Source: Tetracentron sinense
Lineage: Eukaryota > Streptophyta > Magnoliopsida > Trochodendrales > Trochodendraceae
Length of the DNA: 64,000 nucleotides
Direction of reading: 5' to 3'
Assembly: GCA_015143295.1 (NCBI GenBank)
Contig: CM026555.1
Location: 744,001 to 808,000 of the forward strand
Shown one piece after another: positions 29,389 to 40,937 of the stretch. The notes below the pieces were generated by a model. The model searched no databases. It was not told where the DNA came from and saw nothing but the letters and a program-made list of their open reading frames with translations. Within the stretch, counting starts at the first letter, position 1; each line of letters starts with the position of its first letter. Both the position numbers and the translations under genes were made by a program.

Positions 29389-32300
29389 CATAGTCACAAA
29401 AATCGGAGTTTTTTTTTAAAAAAATCGCATTTTAAACGCGAATAATGGCCTCAGCGATTAAATCGCGTTTTTTTGATTAAATCGGCGATTCGCGTTTAAA
29501 TTGCGAAAATCGTGAATCTCGCGATTGAAACGCTAACCCATTTTTTTGTTAAATGATTCTCTTACGGGCAAAACTATAATATGCCTTTATAAAGAATAAA
29601 ACCCTTAAGGTTTATTCACCATCGATTCAGAAGAAACGATAACAAAAGGAGAAGAGGAAAAGAAGGAGAAGAAAAAGGGAAAAGAAGGAGAAGAAGAAGG
29701 CTTACCTCTCGCAGCCTCTCACCTCGACAGTCAGCCCCTCACGGTCTTCCTCTCGCCTCGACAGCCAGACCCTCACGGTCTTCCTCTCGCTCGACAGCCA
29801 GCCCATGGTCTTCCTCTCGCCTCGACAGCCAGACCCTCACGGTCTTCCCCAACAGTCTCTCACGGGCTCACCTCGACAGGATCTCAACAAGTAAGCCTCT
29901 CTCTCTCTCTCTATTTTTTTTTAGATCTTTGTTTCCCTTTTTTTTTTAGATCTTTGCTCCCCTTTATATATATATAAATTTTCGGCAGATCTTTTGGTAA
30001 TTTGATTGATTTGTTATTGTATTCTGGTTGCATGATTTAGGGTTGAGTTTTCTTTAATTTCAAACATGTTTTTCTCAAATCTCTATGATTAGGGTTCCTG
30101 ATTTTTTTCTTTTGGGAAACAAATCTCAAATCTCTAAGATTAGGGTTAGGGTTAGTTTCAAAACTTTGTTTCCTTTTTTTTTTTGGATCTATTTCCTCTT
30201 CCGTAAGAACGAAGCCCCCAATTTTTTTTCTCTTCTATAAACAAATTTTGGGTTAATTTTTTTTCTCATTTATTTTTTGTTCATGCAAACCCTATCTTTT
30301 ACTTGGAGAGAACTACTATTGATTTACCTGGGACTGATTTGCTATTGAATTGCTATTTATTTTTTGTTCATGCAAACTCTATCCTTGATGTTGTGCTTCT
30401 TGCTGTAAATGATGTTAAGGAATAAGGAGTGGGACTGTTTTGCCTTTCCAAGCACTTGAAACTTATCATTCTTTTACCTGTAAACTTATTGTTCTTGTTA
30501 TAAATGATGTTAAGGAATTGTTTTGCTGTAAATGATGTTAATGGTTGCCACGTGAACGGTCTGAGATAGGGGTTATCACTTATCAGAGTCATATGCATGA
30601 GATTGCTAGGGCCTAGGAGAGCCAACCAAGCCAAAAAAATCTTAGTATCCCCACAGGCCAAAACCTGTGGTGCCTGTTTGAACCAAAAAAAAAAAACTTG
30701 TGGTGCCTGTTGAAACTCTTCTCATCAATCTCCATTTATTTTGGAAGACCTGAATAATTTGGAACTAATTCAGAAATCAAATCATCCCATATTTATGTGT
30801 AGCTTCCTATATCTTAGATACTTTTTTTTTAATAGCTAATTTGTACTTTATTTTGGAAGACCTTATTTTGAATGACTGTATCACTGTATGTATGATCATG
30901 CTTAATTACTTATATTGTGAATTATTTTGTGCTTTTTCTTTTCTTTAGGGACTAGGGTTTGAAATTTTGAATCAAAGTATCAAAGTTAACCATGCCAAGA
31001 GCTAGAGATCCTTTTTAGGAGTATTTAACTGAAGAAGAGGGGACAAAGATTCGATGTAATTTTTGTCAAGAAGTGTTTGTGGGTGGAATTACTCGTATGA
31101 AGTTTCATTTTTCAAAGTTATTAAGAAGAGATGTGCGGCCTTGTCCTTCAGTGCCTGTTTTGTTAATGAAATGGCACTAGAGGTCGTACAAGAGATAGAT
31201 TCGCGTAAAAAGGCAAAGATATTACGAACATCTAATTCTCAAGTTGGTGGTGCTAGTGGAAGTTCTACGGGATCAACTGGGCATGCAAGCACAACTTGTG
31301 GTAGCCTAGGTCCTCAAGGAAAAGAGGTCAGCCAAAGGTAATGCAACTCGTAAAGAAGAAAGAAAAAGAGCTTGCAGATCATTTGATAGCAAAGGCTTTG
31401 GTGGCGAATAATCTTCCGTTTCAATTGGCAAGGTCGCAAGAGTTTCAGGATGCCATCACAGCTGTTGTGAATCATAGCCCAGGTTATGTTCTCCCAAGTA
31501 GTGAAACCTTTAGGGTGAAGTTATTGGCAAACTTGAAGGAGGAAGCAGAAGAGTATGTTAAGATCATTAAAAAATCTTGTGAAACAACTGGGTGTACTAT
31601 CATGTCTGATTCTTGGACTGATGGAAAGAAAAGGCCACATGTGAACTTGTTAGTGGCGTGTCTTAAAGGGACAATATTTTTAAAAAGTGAGTGTACAGTG
31701 GGAAAGAAGAAAGATGTGACATTCATTGCGAATTTCATCTCATCTGGGATCGAAGAAATTGGAGCAAAAAAAATTGTCCAATTCATATCAGACAATGCTT
31801 CCAATTACAGTGCAGCTGGAATTATTATCGAAGATAGATATCCAAATATCTTCAAGACATCATGTGCAGCACACTGTTTGGATTTGATTTTGGAGAGTAT
31901 AGATGAGCTTCCTTATGTGAAGCCAATTTTGGAAAATGCAAGACTTATTGTGAAGTTTTTGTACAAGTTTCAACATGTTCTTGATTTGATGAGATTACAC
32001 ACACAAAAGAGAGAACTAAAAAGGCCTGGTGCTACTAGATTTGCAACACAATTTCTGTATTTGTAATCTATTCTTAAAGAGGAACAAGCTTTACGGTTTA
32101 TGATTGCTTCAACTGAATGGAGAGCTCTTCCTCAAAGCAAGACAGAGGAAGGAATAGAAGTTACAAATATAATACAAGGTAATATGTTTTGGGAGAAGGG
32201 CGAAGAGATAATCCATACAGTAGAGCCTCTTGTTAGGGTTTTACGAATGGTAGATGGTGATGGCTTTACTATGGGATATTTATATGAAAGCATGGATAGG

Positions 32301-33539
32301 GCGAAAGATGCAATTAAGGAAGTATATAGAGACAACTCTGAGAAGTATATGCCTTTTTGGAAGATAATAGATGAAAGATGGAACAAGACATTGCACAGTC
32401 TCTTGCATGCAGCTGCCGCCTACTTGAATCCTTACTTGTTTTATAATAAACTTGTGAAGATGGATAAGGAAGTAAGGGTAAGCATTGAGATGATAATTAA
32501 TAAGATGATCCCTAGTTTTGAGGAGAGAAAGCAGTTTAACAAGGAGCTGAAAAGTTACCACCAACTAAATAATGACATCTTTACCACATGGGCAGTTGAT
32601 TCCCTTTTGGATTCACATCCAAGTAAGTACATTACATTTATTTTCAATTTTGAAGTTTGATTAAGATTTTAAATTTTATAGTTAAAATTTTTTAATTATG
32701 TATTTGTATTGTAATTAGGGGTTTGGTGGGATATGTGCGGTAGTCCAATTCTGACCATTCAGAAGGTGGCAATCAAATTGCATTAGTCAACCATGTAGTG
32801 CCTCGGGTTGTGAAAGAAATTAGAGTGCTTTTGAGGCCGCACACACGAAGAAGCGGAACAGATTAGAGCCAAATAAATTACATGATTTGGTGTTCGTTCG
32901 TATGAACTTGCATTTGATGAAGACAAGTGCAAGTAAAGAAAAAAAGGATTCAGAACCAATTAGTCTTGAGAAAATTTTACCATTCCCAAATATTCCTGAA
33001 GCTGAAGGGGATCATGACCTTGAAGATGGAGCATCATCTTCTAGTGAAAGTTTAGAGAATGAAGAGAGTGCAAGCTGTGCAGCTATTGATTATCTAGATT
33101 ATGATGCAACTTTTCTGTGATTGATAAATTCAAGTGATATGATTTTATTTTGTACTAGGTTGAACTTCGTAATACTTTTTTGTTGATGGAATTGTAAAGA
33201 TAAACAATCAGCCATTTGTTTTTAATCTTAAGGAGTTGATGATGTCTTGGTAAATTTTGATGCTTTAATTGTTGGAATGAATTGGATGTTGAAATGATAT
33301 TATGAATATACTATCGTTGATAATATTAAGAGTTGATGATGACTTAGATATATTAATTAATATCATATTTATATTTTATATAATTATTAAAAAAAAATAT
33401 TTATCCGATTTTTTCTGAACTTGAACCCCACAGAATTATTCCCGAATCCGAATTTTTCCCCGAATTTTTCCGAATTTTCCGCATTTTTCCGAACTTGAAC
33501 CCTGCCGAATTATTCCCGAATCCCGACTTTGTGACTATG
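29389..33539 (+). mobile_element. hAT DNA transposon with decayed transposase
   Basis: Terminal inverted repeats are CATAGTCACAAA (29389) and TTTGTGACTATG (ending 33539). 8-bp target duplications flank them: GAGTGGAC (29381-29388) and GAGCAGAC (33540-33547), differing by two transitions. The 8-bp duplication and the transposase type define the hAT superfamily. Subterminal regions are rich in GCGATT/AATCGCG motifs on the left and TTCCCGAATCCG motifs on the right. The element lies in the cupin intron, antisense to the gene. Confidence 0.88.
30992..33118 (+). pseudogene. hAT transposase (BED finger, DUF659, hAT C-terminus), disrupted
   Basis: The N-terminus (from 30992) reads MPRARDPF, a stop where Trp is usual, then EYLTEEEGTKIRCNFCQ...MKFHFSK, a BED zinc finger. 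After a frameshift near 31100, the linker VQEIDSRKKAKILRTSN leads into 31341-32066: DUF659 with the first catalytic Asp in CTIMSDSWTDGKK, the second in QFISDNASNYSAAG, and SCAAHCLDLIL. A TAA at 32064 interrupts LYL*SILKEE. 32100-32660 continues (FWKIIDERWNKTLHSLLHAAAAYLNP). 32719-33118 holds the C-terminal region (WWDMCG, HDLVFVRMNLHLM) in shifted frames, possibly after an intron at about 32623-32718. About three lesions make this copy inactive. Confidence 0.88.
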
Positions 33540-33591
33540 GAGCAGACAGTGAAACTAACGGTTTGGGTTACTATGGTCTAGCCATTAACGC

Positions 33592-33920
33592 CATGTTTGG
33601 ATGAACTTCTCTGAGAAGAGAAGGGCTTTTCTAGAAAAAATTTTGATAGAAGTAAATTCTAAAAAAGTTTGCAGAAGTCACTTCGAGAGCAAAAAGATGT
33701 TAGGTTTGCTCACTCGAGAAGTTATATGAAACGTGTGTCAATGAGCATGGGGTGACTTTTGCAGAAGTCACCCTATGCCATCTTCCCTTAGAAGTCAAAT
33801 TTTCCAACTTCTGCATAAAGTAAAAAAAGACCAGCAAACCAAAAGCAACTTTTTGCAACTTCTGACTTTTGTAGAGCCAAAAGACGGACATTTGAGAAGT
33901 TTATCCAAACCCGACCTAAA
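33592..33920. repeat. MITE with GTTTGGATGAACTTCT inverted ends
   Basis: Left end CATGTTTGGATGAACTTCT; right end AGAAGTTTATCCAAACCC is its inverted partner. Internal AGAAGT/ACTTCT repeats occur throughout. The target duplication is not clear. Confidence 0.6.
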
Positions 33921-34455
33921 AGTCAGTTGGACAAATGGTAAGACTACAATTAAAGGATAAGATCACTTTTAAGGACCACTGACTATATCTTAATTAATCT
34001 TTTCAAAAGATAAAAGGCCCCAGTTCAATAGCTTCAAACAATCTTGCTAGCTATGGATGCAGAACAATTTTTATATGGAAAGACATGTTAAAGTACTCAT
34101 AGTAATTTCTAACAATAGAAATAATACACAGACTAACTGCTACATGTTGGCTATCTTACTTATCTTCTCTTGGTACAAATCTATGACATGGTCATTATAC
34201 TTATGTGTACACATCAATTGGATATGCAAACCGGTCCATATATGTATTATGGATCACTGAAAAATGCATAGTTTGAAGATTATACTTCTTCCAGCGATAC
34301 CAAGCTTAAAGGAGGAAAAAGGCCACAGTTGTTTGGAAACTAAATATATGGACATACCTACATCTTATATTTTGGATTTTCCACCAAAATACATAAGCCC
34401 ATGCCAGTGTAGAACCATCTTGATACAATACCTTGTATTGCATTATTTTTTTTGA
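33921..34455. other. no gene recognised
   Basis: AT-rich intron sequence without readable structure. Confidence 0.4.
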
Positions 34456-34885
34456 TTGGTTATGAGAAAAATTTTATTGACCAGAGATATTTACCTAAAA
34501 TCTAGAGCTCAGAAATGGAAAGCCAAGATAAAAGAAGTTGTAGAAATGTGGAGGTTAGAAAAATCAAATCCACATGTTCTTAGACAATGTCTTGTTACTA
34601 GGGGCCTACCTTCTGGAGGTCTTAGCTTGGTCGATTTGGTTAGAGAGGAATTGGAGGGTTTTAGATGATGTAACTTCCCCCTCTCAGTGAATCTGTTCGA
34701 GTATCCACCAGTTGCTTCTAGATTGGTGCACAGTAAGAAGAGCCCTCGAGGTTTTGGATTTATGATTTATCCGTGTATATCTCAGCAAATCTGTTTGAGT
34801 ATCCACTGGTTGCTTCTAGATTGGTGCTCAGTAAGAAGAGACCTCGAGGTTTTGGATTTATGATTTATCCATGTATATCTTAGTT
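34456..34885 (+). repeat. coding-like fragment followed by a 98-bp tandem duplication
   Basis: 34456-34668 is open (RAQKWKAKIKEVVEMWRLEK, GGLSLVDLVREELEGF) and has codon-like composition. After a stop the same strand reads LSVNLFEYPPVASRLVHSKK. A 98-bp unit (AATCTGTTYGAGTATCCAC at 34690 and 34788) is then present twice. I do not recognise the protein. It could be a captured gene fragment or part of an old element. Confidence 0.4.
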
Positions 34886-35026
34886 TTTTTTGCATTTGTT
34901 TAGTTTCTTTAGCCTATGGGTTCATATCCTTGTGACCCCTTACGCTACGTTGTTCTTTGATTCGTTTGTTTCTCTTTCATATATAAATATTCCTGGCTAT
35001 TTTACTGATAAGATAGTTGGCCACTT

Positions 35027-35951
35027 CAGTGTAGTCAAGGCGTCGCCTAGGCGTTTTTGGGGGTGGGGCGCCTGACTGGGCCTTAGGCAGTCGAAAATAG
35101 CTAGGCGTTCGATATTTGGGCGGTCGCCTAAGCGGTCTGCCTTTTTTTTTTCTTTTTTTTCTTAAAAAAATTGTAAAAAATCTCAATAAATAGAAAAAAA
35201 AAATAACATGTAATGAAGAAGTAACAAGATTTTAAATCGTTTTTTTCATTTGAAAATATCATTTTTTTTTACTAAAAATATCATTTTCGACGCAATCTGG
35301 GCCTATTAGGCCCAGATTGCAAACGCACTTCGTGCGTCGTAGGGAGGCTCTGGCCCCCTACCACCCCCCGGAGCAATCTGTTGAATGTTGTACCTTCCAA
35401 AACAAAAAAAATACTTCTAAAGCCAATATGAAGCTCAAAATTTAGAAATAAGAAAATTAGATGGATCGAGGGTTGAAACATATACATAAATCCAGTCCAG
35501 ATAGACAGATACACACTGTTAGGACAGCACACGATGAAGCTTTTCTTAAATACTTTACTATTTCTTGGGTTCAAATGATGAAGCTCTTTTATTATTTTTA
35601 TATTCCATAATCTTTAATCATCATGTTGTAATTCTGAATACATTTTTTAGGCTCTAGGGCCTAACATTATACATGTAACATGGACAGTGACACGAATTTG
35701 GGTATTTGGCCCAGATTTTGAAGTATTTAATACTCCAAATATGTCAACATGTCTTTTGTTATGTGATATGAATGATTGTAATAGACTTTTTATTTTATAT
35801 TTTTGTGGAATGTGAGTGTAGAGTTTTTGGTCTTTTGGATGTTATATATAATAATATATATACGTGATATATATATATATATATTAAATTTATCGCCTAG
35901 GCAACGCCTCGCCTAGCCGGGGCTAATCGCCTAGACGCCTTGATTACACTG
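35027..35951. mobile_element. non-autonomous hAT element (925 bp), TSD GGCCACTT
   Basis: Inverted ends CAGTGTAGTCAAGGCGTC (35027) and GACGCCTTGATTACACTG (ending 35951) differ at one position. A perfect 8-bp target duplication GGCCACTT lies at 35019-35026 and 35952-35959. Subterminal GCCTAGGCG-type repeats occur on both sides. Inside, 35286-35315 is an inverted repeat (GCAATCTGGGCCTA/TAGGCCCAGATTGC), followed by the small hairpin CGCACTTCGTGCG. No transposase is present, so it would depend on an autonomous hAT elsewhere. Confidence 0.93.
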
Positions 35952-36289
35952 GGCCACTTCGATGGAAAAGAACTCCTACCAACAAAAATTTTGATCAAGT
36001 ACACCCTTGGCCTAGTGACGTGTTTCATGGCCAACTAATATCCTAATTTAGCAGCCCATATATCTTGGCTGAAATTTGGCCACGTGGAAAGCATCCCCCC
36101 CCCACACATCTCACAGTTTCTTTTGTGGTGCCAAGAGTATGTCAGGTGGTGTCAAAATAGTGGCATTCTAGCTAAGTCTCTTGTCACTAATATTAAGGTG
36201 TTGTCATTCCTCTAGAGAGATTAAAGAAGATCCTTTTGAGGATATTATTCATCTCAAAGGACTCTTAGTGGCTCTAGTTTAAGGTTGTC

Positions 36290-36364
36290 TTTGGATAAAC
36301 TTATGAAATGACTTCTACTAACTTCTATCTTGTCAAAAGTCGAAAGTCGGTAAAAATCAATATG
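36290..36364 (+). repeat. MITE fragment cut by the copia insertion
   Basis: TTTGGATAAACTTATG, then ACTTCTATCTTGTCAAAAGT, resembles one end of the 33.6-kb MITE. It stops at the copia target site. Confidence 0.4.
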
Positions 36365-36369
36365 GAATA

Positions 36370-36742
36370 TGTTGAATATAGAAGCAGCGGAAACCTGAAT
36401 AAAGAAGCTTTTATTGATGCACTAACTTAAAAATGTACAACACTTAAGAAGACACTCAAGGAACACTAACACTCAAGAGATGCACTCACACAAGAACTCA
36501 CACTCACTTAGACTAACACTAGACCTCACACACTTAGAAGAGCTTGTGTTTCTTCTATGCACAAACCAAAGGACCCAACTATCTATTTATAGTGGGGGAT
36601 AGGAGATGGAAGGAGTTGGGTGCATTAAATGTAGGATTTTCTAGAACCAAGAATTCTCTAGAGAGATGAAGAATCTAGAGAGAGGGAGAGGGAACTAGAG
36701 GGAATTCTAGAGATAGAATATTCTAGAGAGATGAAGGGAGAA
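36370..36742 (-). repeat. copia 3' LTR, outer part
   Basis: Matches 48103-48487 of the 5' LTR. A TATA box CTATAAATAG is on the minus strand at 36592-36583. The LTR breaks at GGGAGAA (36742) and resumes at 41733. Confidence 0.85.
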
Positions 36743-38235
36743 TCATTAGTAAACTTAGTATATATATTTAATTTATAATATTATAAATTTAATGCATGAT
36801 AAAAATTATATACACTATTTATGGTATATTATTGATTATTGAATGGCCAGGTTTGGCTCTACAAAGTGATACCCACACCCGGCCCACAAGTAAGAGAGCC
36901 TATATAGATATTGGACCCTGCCGGGGGGCCTTATGGAATGAAAACAACCCTCCATTTAAAGGCCACAAAGGGCTGAGTACCCTCATCTAGACTCTAGATG
37001 GCCAATTTGACAAGCCTAAGACCATTTGACATTCTAAGACTTGGGTCAAAAGAGACCTTTGTTTTCATTATTGTTAATTAATTTTGTTATTCGAGGTGTC
37101 TATAGATGAACATAATTTAATTATTTTATTCGAAACATAGTAAGAAAATATGATAAAAATGTCCTCTCAACCTCGCAGTCCACACCAAGAATGTTGGATG
37201 AAGAGATTTTGGAACGACAACTCTTGGGCCCCTTGCGAGGAGTATGATAGAATATATAGAAGACCCATTTTTGCTTACCAATGCTCATGTTTAATTAACT
37301 AATGTAGAACCGGTGACTGGTAAATTTTCTAGAACATTTGGATTAGAAGAAATCGAGCTGCCAAAAGAGCAAATAGCCTAATTTTGCGCAACTTAATTTT
37401 CAACGAGTGTAATTTTGCTCACAGTCATCAGAAAGGGTATTTTATTAAGCCCCGAGTTTAATTTTCTATCAGAGTCGACCCCGAGTTTAATTTTCTGTCA
37501 AACTCAACACCATCTTGAAAAAAGTCGTTTTGAGGGTCAAAATTCAATTTGAAGCTAAAACTCTCTCTCTCTCTCTTAAATTTCTATTTTTGTTGGTTTA
37601 GGGTATGTCTTGGTTCTAAAATCTAAATTGTCAATAAATCCTTAATTAACAGTTAAATGAGTTTTCGAGTTTATTTCTAGTTTTTGATATTTTTGAAAAC
37701 CTATTAATTTTTGTAAGTTTGTTTTTTTTGGAAAGTTTGAGTCCAATTAGGTGTTTGGTATTATTTAAGTTTCACTTGTAATGATTTTTTTTTCAATTTT
37801 TGGTCAATAGAATTTTGTTTCTTATAGGGTCCATTCTTTTGCCGTGATTTACAAATTTAAATACTTTAAGTGCTTGATTTTGTAAGTCTTTTTTTTCTTT
37901 TATAATTTTCACAAGACTTTAACAATTGTAAAATTAGAGATTTCAAGTCTCACTAAAAATGGAGGGACTAAGTCTCAGCTTTGATATTTCATCAATGTTA
38001 GCAACATTTAAAAAAATGTTGGGTCATGCCAAACTACTGGAGAAACTGTCAACATGAAATCAGTAGAGTATTAGCGGTAATTAAGATTTTCGTAGCTTGA
38101 AAGGCAAATGATCTGATATGAAAAGAGGATGTTGTGAGCACAAACAAGAGGGAACAATCTTTTCAAAAGGGAAAAAAAGTTGTGTAATAGAATCTTAATC
38201 CGAAAGTAAACACATTGCATATTATGTTTATTCCG

Positions 38236-38732
38236 ATGGGCGGAGCCAGGATTTTCTTGCCAATGGTTATGTCATCTTAAATTAAATAATATAATATATA
38301 TTTTTTTAATTCAAAGTCAAATGCTCCCTTGTCTATGCGTACAACTTCTTAAATTAAATAATATAAGTACAAATTCAGTTTTTTTATAGTGTTTAGCCGA
38401 CCTCGCATTTGGATTGGTATCCAAATGTCATTTCATTTTGTCCTCGTTTAACTGTGGTTAAGCTTAACCAACTTAATGTAATGATTTTTTTTTCTTCTGA
38501 AAACTAAGTTTAAATGAATGAACCCTAAGAGTGAGTAAATCTTAACCACAACTTATTAGTGTTAAAAGGGGACGTGGACCGGTGAAGACTGACATTCGAC
38601 CAAAATTCAAAAAGAATGAATGTTAATACTTCATTCATATCCACAAAGTGAATTAGTTAGTTGAAAAACCTAAAAGTCTAGTCTAGAGGAGTCGGGCTTC
38701 AGCTCCCCGGGCCCTATGTGGTTCCGCCCATG
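38236..38732. repeat. MITE-like element with ATGGGCGGA inverted ends
   Basis: Left ATGGGCGGAGCCAGGATTTT, right GTGGTTCCGCCCAT. The first nine bases are perfectly inverted, then similarity fades. It encloses a fold-back copy (38440-38610). A related GGCGGAGCTAGGATTT occurs at 38805. Confidence 0.45.
38440..38610. repeat. fold-back family copy G, diverged
   Basis: TTTAACTGTGGTTAAGCTTAACC, then inverted-side GAACCCTAAGAGTGAGTAAATC, TTAACCACAAC, GTGTTAAAAGGGGACGTGGACC. Confidence 0.5.
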
Positions 38733-39214
38733 AGTCAACCTAATGAGATGTTATCTGTACGTCTACGTCTCCCGGCTTTGGTCTAGTGATAGGGCATATC
38801 CAATGGCGGAGCTAGGATTTTTCTTTGGGGGGGTTGTTTACATTGGGATATGGCCTTGGGTGTTGAAAGGTCACGATTTGTTGTATTGTACTGATTGACC
38901 AGCTGTAAATGACATTTAAAGACCTCTGACCTTTAACACTCAATGTCACATGAAATAATACAAACGATTTGCTTTCATTAGTACAAGAGGCGGAGCTATA
39001 AAGAAAATTAATGGATTTGGGGGTATGGGGCATGGGGCATGGGGGTTCGGTGGCGTAATCCTCGAGATTTTTGTTTGAATAATGGATCCGTTGTGGTCAT
39101 AAAATTCGTTAATGTTACATTCCAATAAAAGTCCAGTAACATGCCCCCCTTTAAGTGAGTCATTATATAAATAAAAGGGAAATAGATAGTGGGCTGCTCA
39201 TTCAACTATGTAGC

Positions 39215-39398
39215 TGAATCTCTGTCCTTATTGGTCCACGACCCCCTTCTTAACATCTACCAACTGTGGTTAAGATTCGCTCACTCCTAGGGGTTCATCC
39301 ATCCAACCTTGGTTTTGAAAAAGAATTATTAACCTTAGTTAGAGTTGAGCTTAACCATAGTTAATAGGAGTGATAAAAAGGACACATGGACCGTTCAA
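39215..39398. repeat. fold-back family copy H, diverged
   Basis: Arms GGTCCACGACCCCCTTCTTAAC...CTGTGGTTAAG and CTTAACCATAGTTAATAGGA...GGACACATGGACC pair imperfectly. The core CTCCTAGGGGTTCATCCATCC plus AACCTTGGTTTT is kept on the left arm only. Confidence 0.6.
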
Positions 39399-40373
39399 AT
39401 ACTCTAATTAAAATTAACTACTATTCTAAATAAAATTAATTAAGTTTTTAATTTTTTATATTTATATATAAAAAAAAATTACAAAATTTTAAAGGCACTA
39501 ATTTTCCCACATAGTAAACTAACTAAAATTATTTTGAGTCACTACTATATATAAATAATAGTACAAATATATTTTCAAAATTCTACAATAGACCATCTTA
39601 TAATTAATAACCTTGGAGGAAAGAAAATATATTAATTATAAGAGAATATTATATATAAGAATTAATCACTATATTGGTCCATCAAACATTTTCCTATCAT
39701 AATTTCTATTGAATGTATTGTCTTCTCCATATAAATACAAATGTATAAGGCTAGCACTCCGAAAACTCAAAAAACAAAAGATTTTATGTTAACCCATTGA
39801 ACAAGCTGATGATATTTGGACCTATCAAAAATACAAAAAAAAAAAAAATTTGTGTTACTTAACACATAAAAAACCTTATAATTATTTTTTGAACTAATGA
39901 TTCTTCATATTTTCAGGCTTTTTCTTATATCATTGTACTTTGTAATTTCTTTAGGTGAGGAATGATATCATAATTTGTAATTTTATCTTCCTCATAATGA
40001 TTTTTTTTCGTTTTTCCTTTCTAAAATATCTAAAACTCTATACTATATATGGTTATTTAGTATACATAACCAAAATATATAAAATAATTTTATCAATTTC
40101 TCTTCCTGATGCCTAAACCAACATAAAATATTCATCAGATTCAAAACCAACATAAAATATTCATCGGATTCATATAACGATGTATTAATATAGTATAAAA
40201 ACGTCTCTTACAATTAATAATATATTAGAGCTTTCTTAAAAATAACAAATATAAGAGATTATAATTATATATACACTATAGAACTAAGTTGGTTCCTTAC
40301 AAATTTATTAATTATTAAAGATTAATAAAAGTAAAAAATAATTGGGGGGCCATCCTACTGCCCCAGGTCAGTC

Positions 40374-40830
40374 CATAGTTCGAAAACTCGTCGAGTCACC
40401 CGAGTAACTCGGCCGAGTTACTCGACTCGACTGAATTTCGAGTCGAGTCACCTCAAAACTCGAAGAAGACACTATTTGCCGAGTTACTCGAGTGACTCGG
40501 ACGAGTCAAGCCGAGTTTTAGACTCGCCAGACTAGGTCGAGTCACAAAAGGGTATTTTTATCATTTTTTAAAACCTAAACTCGAATGTCACATTGTTTTT
40601 GCATCATATGTTTTGGGTCCACAAAAACAACCTTCTATGTGTTCTATTAATCCTACTTTTTAGGTTTGAGGCTGTAAAATTAGTGTACTTTGAGTTGTTT
40701 TAACCCAGTTTTTTCAAGTTATGACATATATATTCCGAGTTAAACCGAGTCGAGTTTTTTTCGAGCTTTCCGAGTTACTCAACCCGGTTAACTTTCGAGT
40801 CGAGTCGAATTTTCGGGTTTTTGAACCATG
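40374..40830. mobile_element. non-autonomous hAT element (457 bp), TSD GGTCAGTC
   Basis: Ends CATAGTTCGAAAACTCG (40374) and CGGGTTTTTGAACCATG (ending 40830) are inverted with three mismatches. A perfect 8-bp duplication GGTCAGTC lies at 40366-40373 and 40831-40838. Both subterminal zones are packed with CGAGTCGAGTC/ACTCGG motifs. Confidence 0.9.
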
Positions 40831-40937
40831 GGTCAGTCTATACCTATCCTGATTAGGTTACAGTCTTTCGTAACTTCTCTTATATTAGCCAAGAAAGATC
40901 AATTTCTTTTAGGATAAGACTTTGCTATGAAGACCGT

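Larger units (their letters stand above)
36743..40373. other. non-coding block inside the split copia LTR
   Basis: AT-rich sequence holding MITE-like pieces (listed separately) and no readable gene. It has no target duplication at the LTR break points, so it is not a simple single insertion. Confidence 0.5.

Noticed and set aside
38768..38800. A-box-like TTTGGTCTAGTGATAGGGC, possible SINE
   Set aside because: No B box or A-rich tail follows within the expected distance; at best a short fragment.
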